The notes under the pieces were generated by a model. That model made no database searches and was not told the origin of the DNA. It worked only from the letters and a program-made list of their open reading frames with translations. From Parachlorella kessleri (taxonomy: Eukaryota; Chlorophyta; Trebouxiophyceae; Chlorellales; Chlorellaceae): a stretch of 32,560 bases of DNA. The number at the start of each line of letters is the position of its first letter. The first letter of the stretch is position 1. The position numbers and the translations under genes are program-made. Location of the stretch: contig BBXU01001085.1 of the NCBI GenBank assembly GCA_001598975.1, positions 1 to 32,560 on the forward strand. Direction: 5' to 3'. This document shows, in pieces, positions 30,224 through 32,560 of this stretch.

Positions 30224-32560
30224 ATGATTCCGGTAGCAGCAGTGGGGAGTGACCCGCCAGTAACACTAGCAGATGACAGCCCTGCCCCGGAGGGGGCCCC
30301 TGTTACCACCCAGCAAAAGGGCGGGCAAGGCGAGCAGGCCTCCCCGGTTTACATCTCGTACCAGGAGAAGCGCAGTGCCGTGCACAGCAGCAAGGTGGGG
30401 CTGGGTTGATGTTTTGAACGTGCTGGAGGTTGGTGAGAGTGCCAAAGCCTGCAGGCGACAATGCAGCACAGTACTGCTGGCGGCAACACATGGGATACTG
30501 CCAGTTGCTGGTGTAAGACCCTTAGTGTGCATGGACAACGGGCAGCAGCCATTTCGATATGGGGAGATGGTCTGCACATTCGCAGGGCACTTGCGCGCCT
30601 CTTGATACTGGTGGGGACCTGGGAACTTGCCCTATTTTCAGAAGTGCTGGCGGAGCAACTCTGACCCCTTGCACCGCGCTGGTGCACACCTGAAGACACC
30701 CCAGCACATGGCGGGAGTGTGAACCTTGCTCACATGCAGACTCCCTGCGACCGGTACCTGTCCCTGTGATTTGGGCCCCTGTGCCACACCAGCAAGGGTC
30801 TCGCCCCCTGGTGCCCCGCAGCCCTCCAAGAAGACGGGTGCCGGCGGCAGCCACGCGTATGCGGTGCGCTTCTACCTGGTGGACGCGGGCGGCGGCGAGA
30901 CGCTGGCGGCGGAGGGGGAGGACCAGGGGGACGCGCACTACTTGTACACCAACCAGCCGGGGTTCCCCTTCTTGTACTGCCACAACAAGCAGGTGGGCGG
31001 ACGGGCGGGTGGGTGGGCAGGAGGGAGGCATGGCCAGCTCAGGCAGCGCGACATGGAAGGGCTGTGGCATGGGTTTGGCTGGGCTGACGGTTGGCGAGCC
31101 AGCGGCTCCTCACGATGGTGGTTTCACTGGATAGCTGCGACGCCAGCCAGGGCGGGAGTTGCAGCCAGCTGACTGGTCCCAGCCGTGCTGTGCCTGTGCC
31201 TGATCCTGCGCAGGATGTGATCTCCTGGCTGGAGGGCATCCTGGAGTCCAGCAAGCAGAGGGCGGGGTACCACACGGAGGTGGTGGAGGACCGCGCGCCC
31301 GCAGGGGACCCGCAAGCCATTGAGCTGCCCACCTTTGTGGCCTACAGGTGCGGTCAGGGGTGGGTGGGTGGGTGGGTGGGTGGGAGGGTGCCTGCTGTGT
31401 GGCCCATCTGCCTCGGCTAAGGGTGGTGAAAGGCCGCGAGCACCTGTATGGACCCACGCTTGACCAAGGCTTGCCGGCTTCACCTGGGAGGCTTACACCA
31501 TCCTCGCCGTACCGCCCCTGCAGGCACGAGAAGGTGGAGCTGGAGGACGGGCGCCACGCCATGCGCTGGTACCTCATAGACAAGCAGGCGCATGAGCACC
31601 TGGCGGTCAGCGGTGAGCAAGCACTTGCCCTCGCCTGCACGACTTTGGCAGTGCTGCCGGGCAGGGGGCGGCTGGGGCTGTGGATGCCGGACTGCTGCGT
31701 ATGACCTGGATTGCACGGTGGGGAGCTGTGAGGGCAGTGCATTCATGGCCTTGGGCTTGTGCGCCCCCTAGAAGAGCCCTCACATGAAGGCAGCGGCCAG
31801 CTAGGTAGGTGGAGATGCGTTTTGCACGGCTGCCGCCCCGTCAACTGCACCAGTGCTGGGTTTGGGTGTTTCCTGCGAGCAGGTGAGGAGAAGGAGACGC
31901 GGGACGGGCACTACTCGTACTCCACGGTGGGCGCCTTCCACGCCTTCAAGCCCCTGGAGTGCGGCAACCAGCATGAGGTGGGTGGGCGCCGTGGGCGGCG
32001 GGGGAGTGCTTGCTGTGCCGACTGGTGCGGTGTTGTACTCTAACCCCGCCGGACCTGTTATAGTCCTGCAGAGTCTTCGAGTTTTCGGAGGAAGCTAGTG
32101 GCTGCCTGGGTGGCGTGGCCGCTGCTCTTTGTTTTAGTGAGGGGCAGGAGACTGCTTAGCGGGGGCATGGGCCGCGGCTGCTCCCACTCTGCCCACCCAG
32201 GCGACCCACCTGGAGCTTAGGCCAGGATATGACAAAGTCCCTTCTGCAGCCGCCATGGCCACCCCCGTGGCCAGGTAGTCTCCCGACACTACTGCGGCGC
32301 TGCATGTCTGCCCTCCTGCCTGCCCTGCCCGCACGCTCTCCCACCGGCCGCCCACCCCTGACCGCAGGTCTTCAAGTGGCTGGACAGCATGGTGGTGCCC
32401 CACCACCAGGAGGGGCCCTCGGGCCCACAGGGGGGCAAGACCACGCCCCCCGGCCGGCGTGCAGGTCAGCCCCTCTCCCTTGAAGTATCTGTCTTGTGTG
32501 TGGTGGTGGTGCGTGCATGTGGGTGTTGGTGTGTGTGTGTGTGTGTGTGGTAGGGGGGTT
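30224..32560 (+). CDS. Unrecognised protein with a duplicated domain (gene K, partial at 3' end)
   Basis: Exons 30224-30394, 30822-30992, 31214-31347, 31524-31612, 31883-31977, 32368-32464, then a donor (GTCAGC) and the window edge; at least 252 aa, phases consistent. I do not recognise the family. Two segments resemble each other: residues 41-128 (PVYISY, HAYAVRFYLVD, ETLAAEGED, AHYLYT, CHNKQDVISWLEG) and 153-228 (PTFVAY, HAMRWYLID, EHLAVSGEE, GHYSYST, CGNQHEVFKWLDS). Shared positions include the R(F/W)YL(V/I)D core, H-Y-x-Y, C-x-N and WL(E/D). The residues before residue 41 are low-complexity (Pro, Ala, Gln). There is no signal peptide or membrane segment, so it is probably a soluble cytosolic or nuclear protein. 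The start is the first in-frame ATG. Confidence 0.72.
30995..31017 (+). other. G-run cluster (G-quadruplex candidate) after the second donor of gene K
   Basis: Five runs of three G (30995, 31003, 31007, 31011, 31015) begin 2 nt into intron 2, on the transcribed RNA sense strand. Confidence 0.6.
31357..31388 (+). repeat. GGGT tandem repeat, strong G-quadruplex candidate, intron 3 of gene K
   Basis: Eight G-runs of at least three, separated by single bases, start 9 nt past the donor at 31348. On the RNA sense strand this would fold readily into a quadruplex. Confidence 0.85.
32529..32548. repeat. (GT)10 microsatellite
   Basis: Ten uninterrupted GT units inside the last visible intron of gene K, in a generally GT-rich stretch from 32495 to the window end. 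Confidence 0.9.

Noticed and set aside
1..32560. Mobile elements, CRISPR arrays, tRNA or rRNA genes, viral genes
   Set aside because: I looked on both strands and saw no transposase, reverse transcriptase or terminal repeats, no regularly spaced repeats, and no cloverleaf or rRNA motifs I could support.

Overview
This is nuclear DNA of an intron-rich eukaryote, most likely a chlorophyte green alga. The evidence is a plant-type plastid ferritin with a transit peptide and the plant extension peptide, a PHT4-like anion transporter with a transit-peptide-like first exon, a secreted ShKT protein with a long Ser/Pro-rich region, short exons (15 to 20 codons is common), G-rich introns, and TGTAA-type poly(A) signal candidates. 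There is no prokaryotic operon structure, CRISPR array, insertion sequence, rRNA or tRNA that I can see. All gene models were built by eye from splice signals, reading-frame phase and protein family resemblance. I placed 65 internal introns; 61 are GT-AG and 4 are GC-AG.

Layout, left to right: (A) <1-2406, minus, secreted protein with two ShKT-type cysteine modules and a Ser/Pro-rich region running off the left edge; (B) 2879-5156, minus, class I SAM-dependent methyltransferase; (C) 5471-8546, plus, plastid ferritin, divergent from B; (D) 9595-11966, plus, DDRGK1/UFBP1, the ER-anchored UFM1 pathway protein; (E) 12674-16190, minus, tRNA-dihydrouridine synthase of the Dus1 type; (F) 16973-17843, minus, and (G) 18156-19038, plus, two unrecognised small proteins placed head to head; (H) 19730-23428, minus, MFS anion/phosphate transporter of the PHT4/SLC17 type; (I) 24088-28902, minus, cytosolic phenylalanyl-tRNA synthetase alpha subunit; (J) 29184-29889, plus, organellar (mitochondrial-type) ribosomal protein uL23, divergent from I; (K) 30224-right edge, plus, an unrecognised protein with an internal tandem repeat of a roughly 80-90 residue domain.

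The genes do not form one pathway. Themes are translation and tRNA biology (E, I, J), iron and phosphate handling in the plastid (C, H), ER protein modification (D) and the cell surface (A). Three close divergent pairs (B/C, F/G, I/J; 281-314 bp between start codons) could share promoters. The most novel candidates are the duplicated domain in K, the unrecognised F/G pair, and the concentration of GC-AG introns in the PheRS gene.
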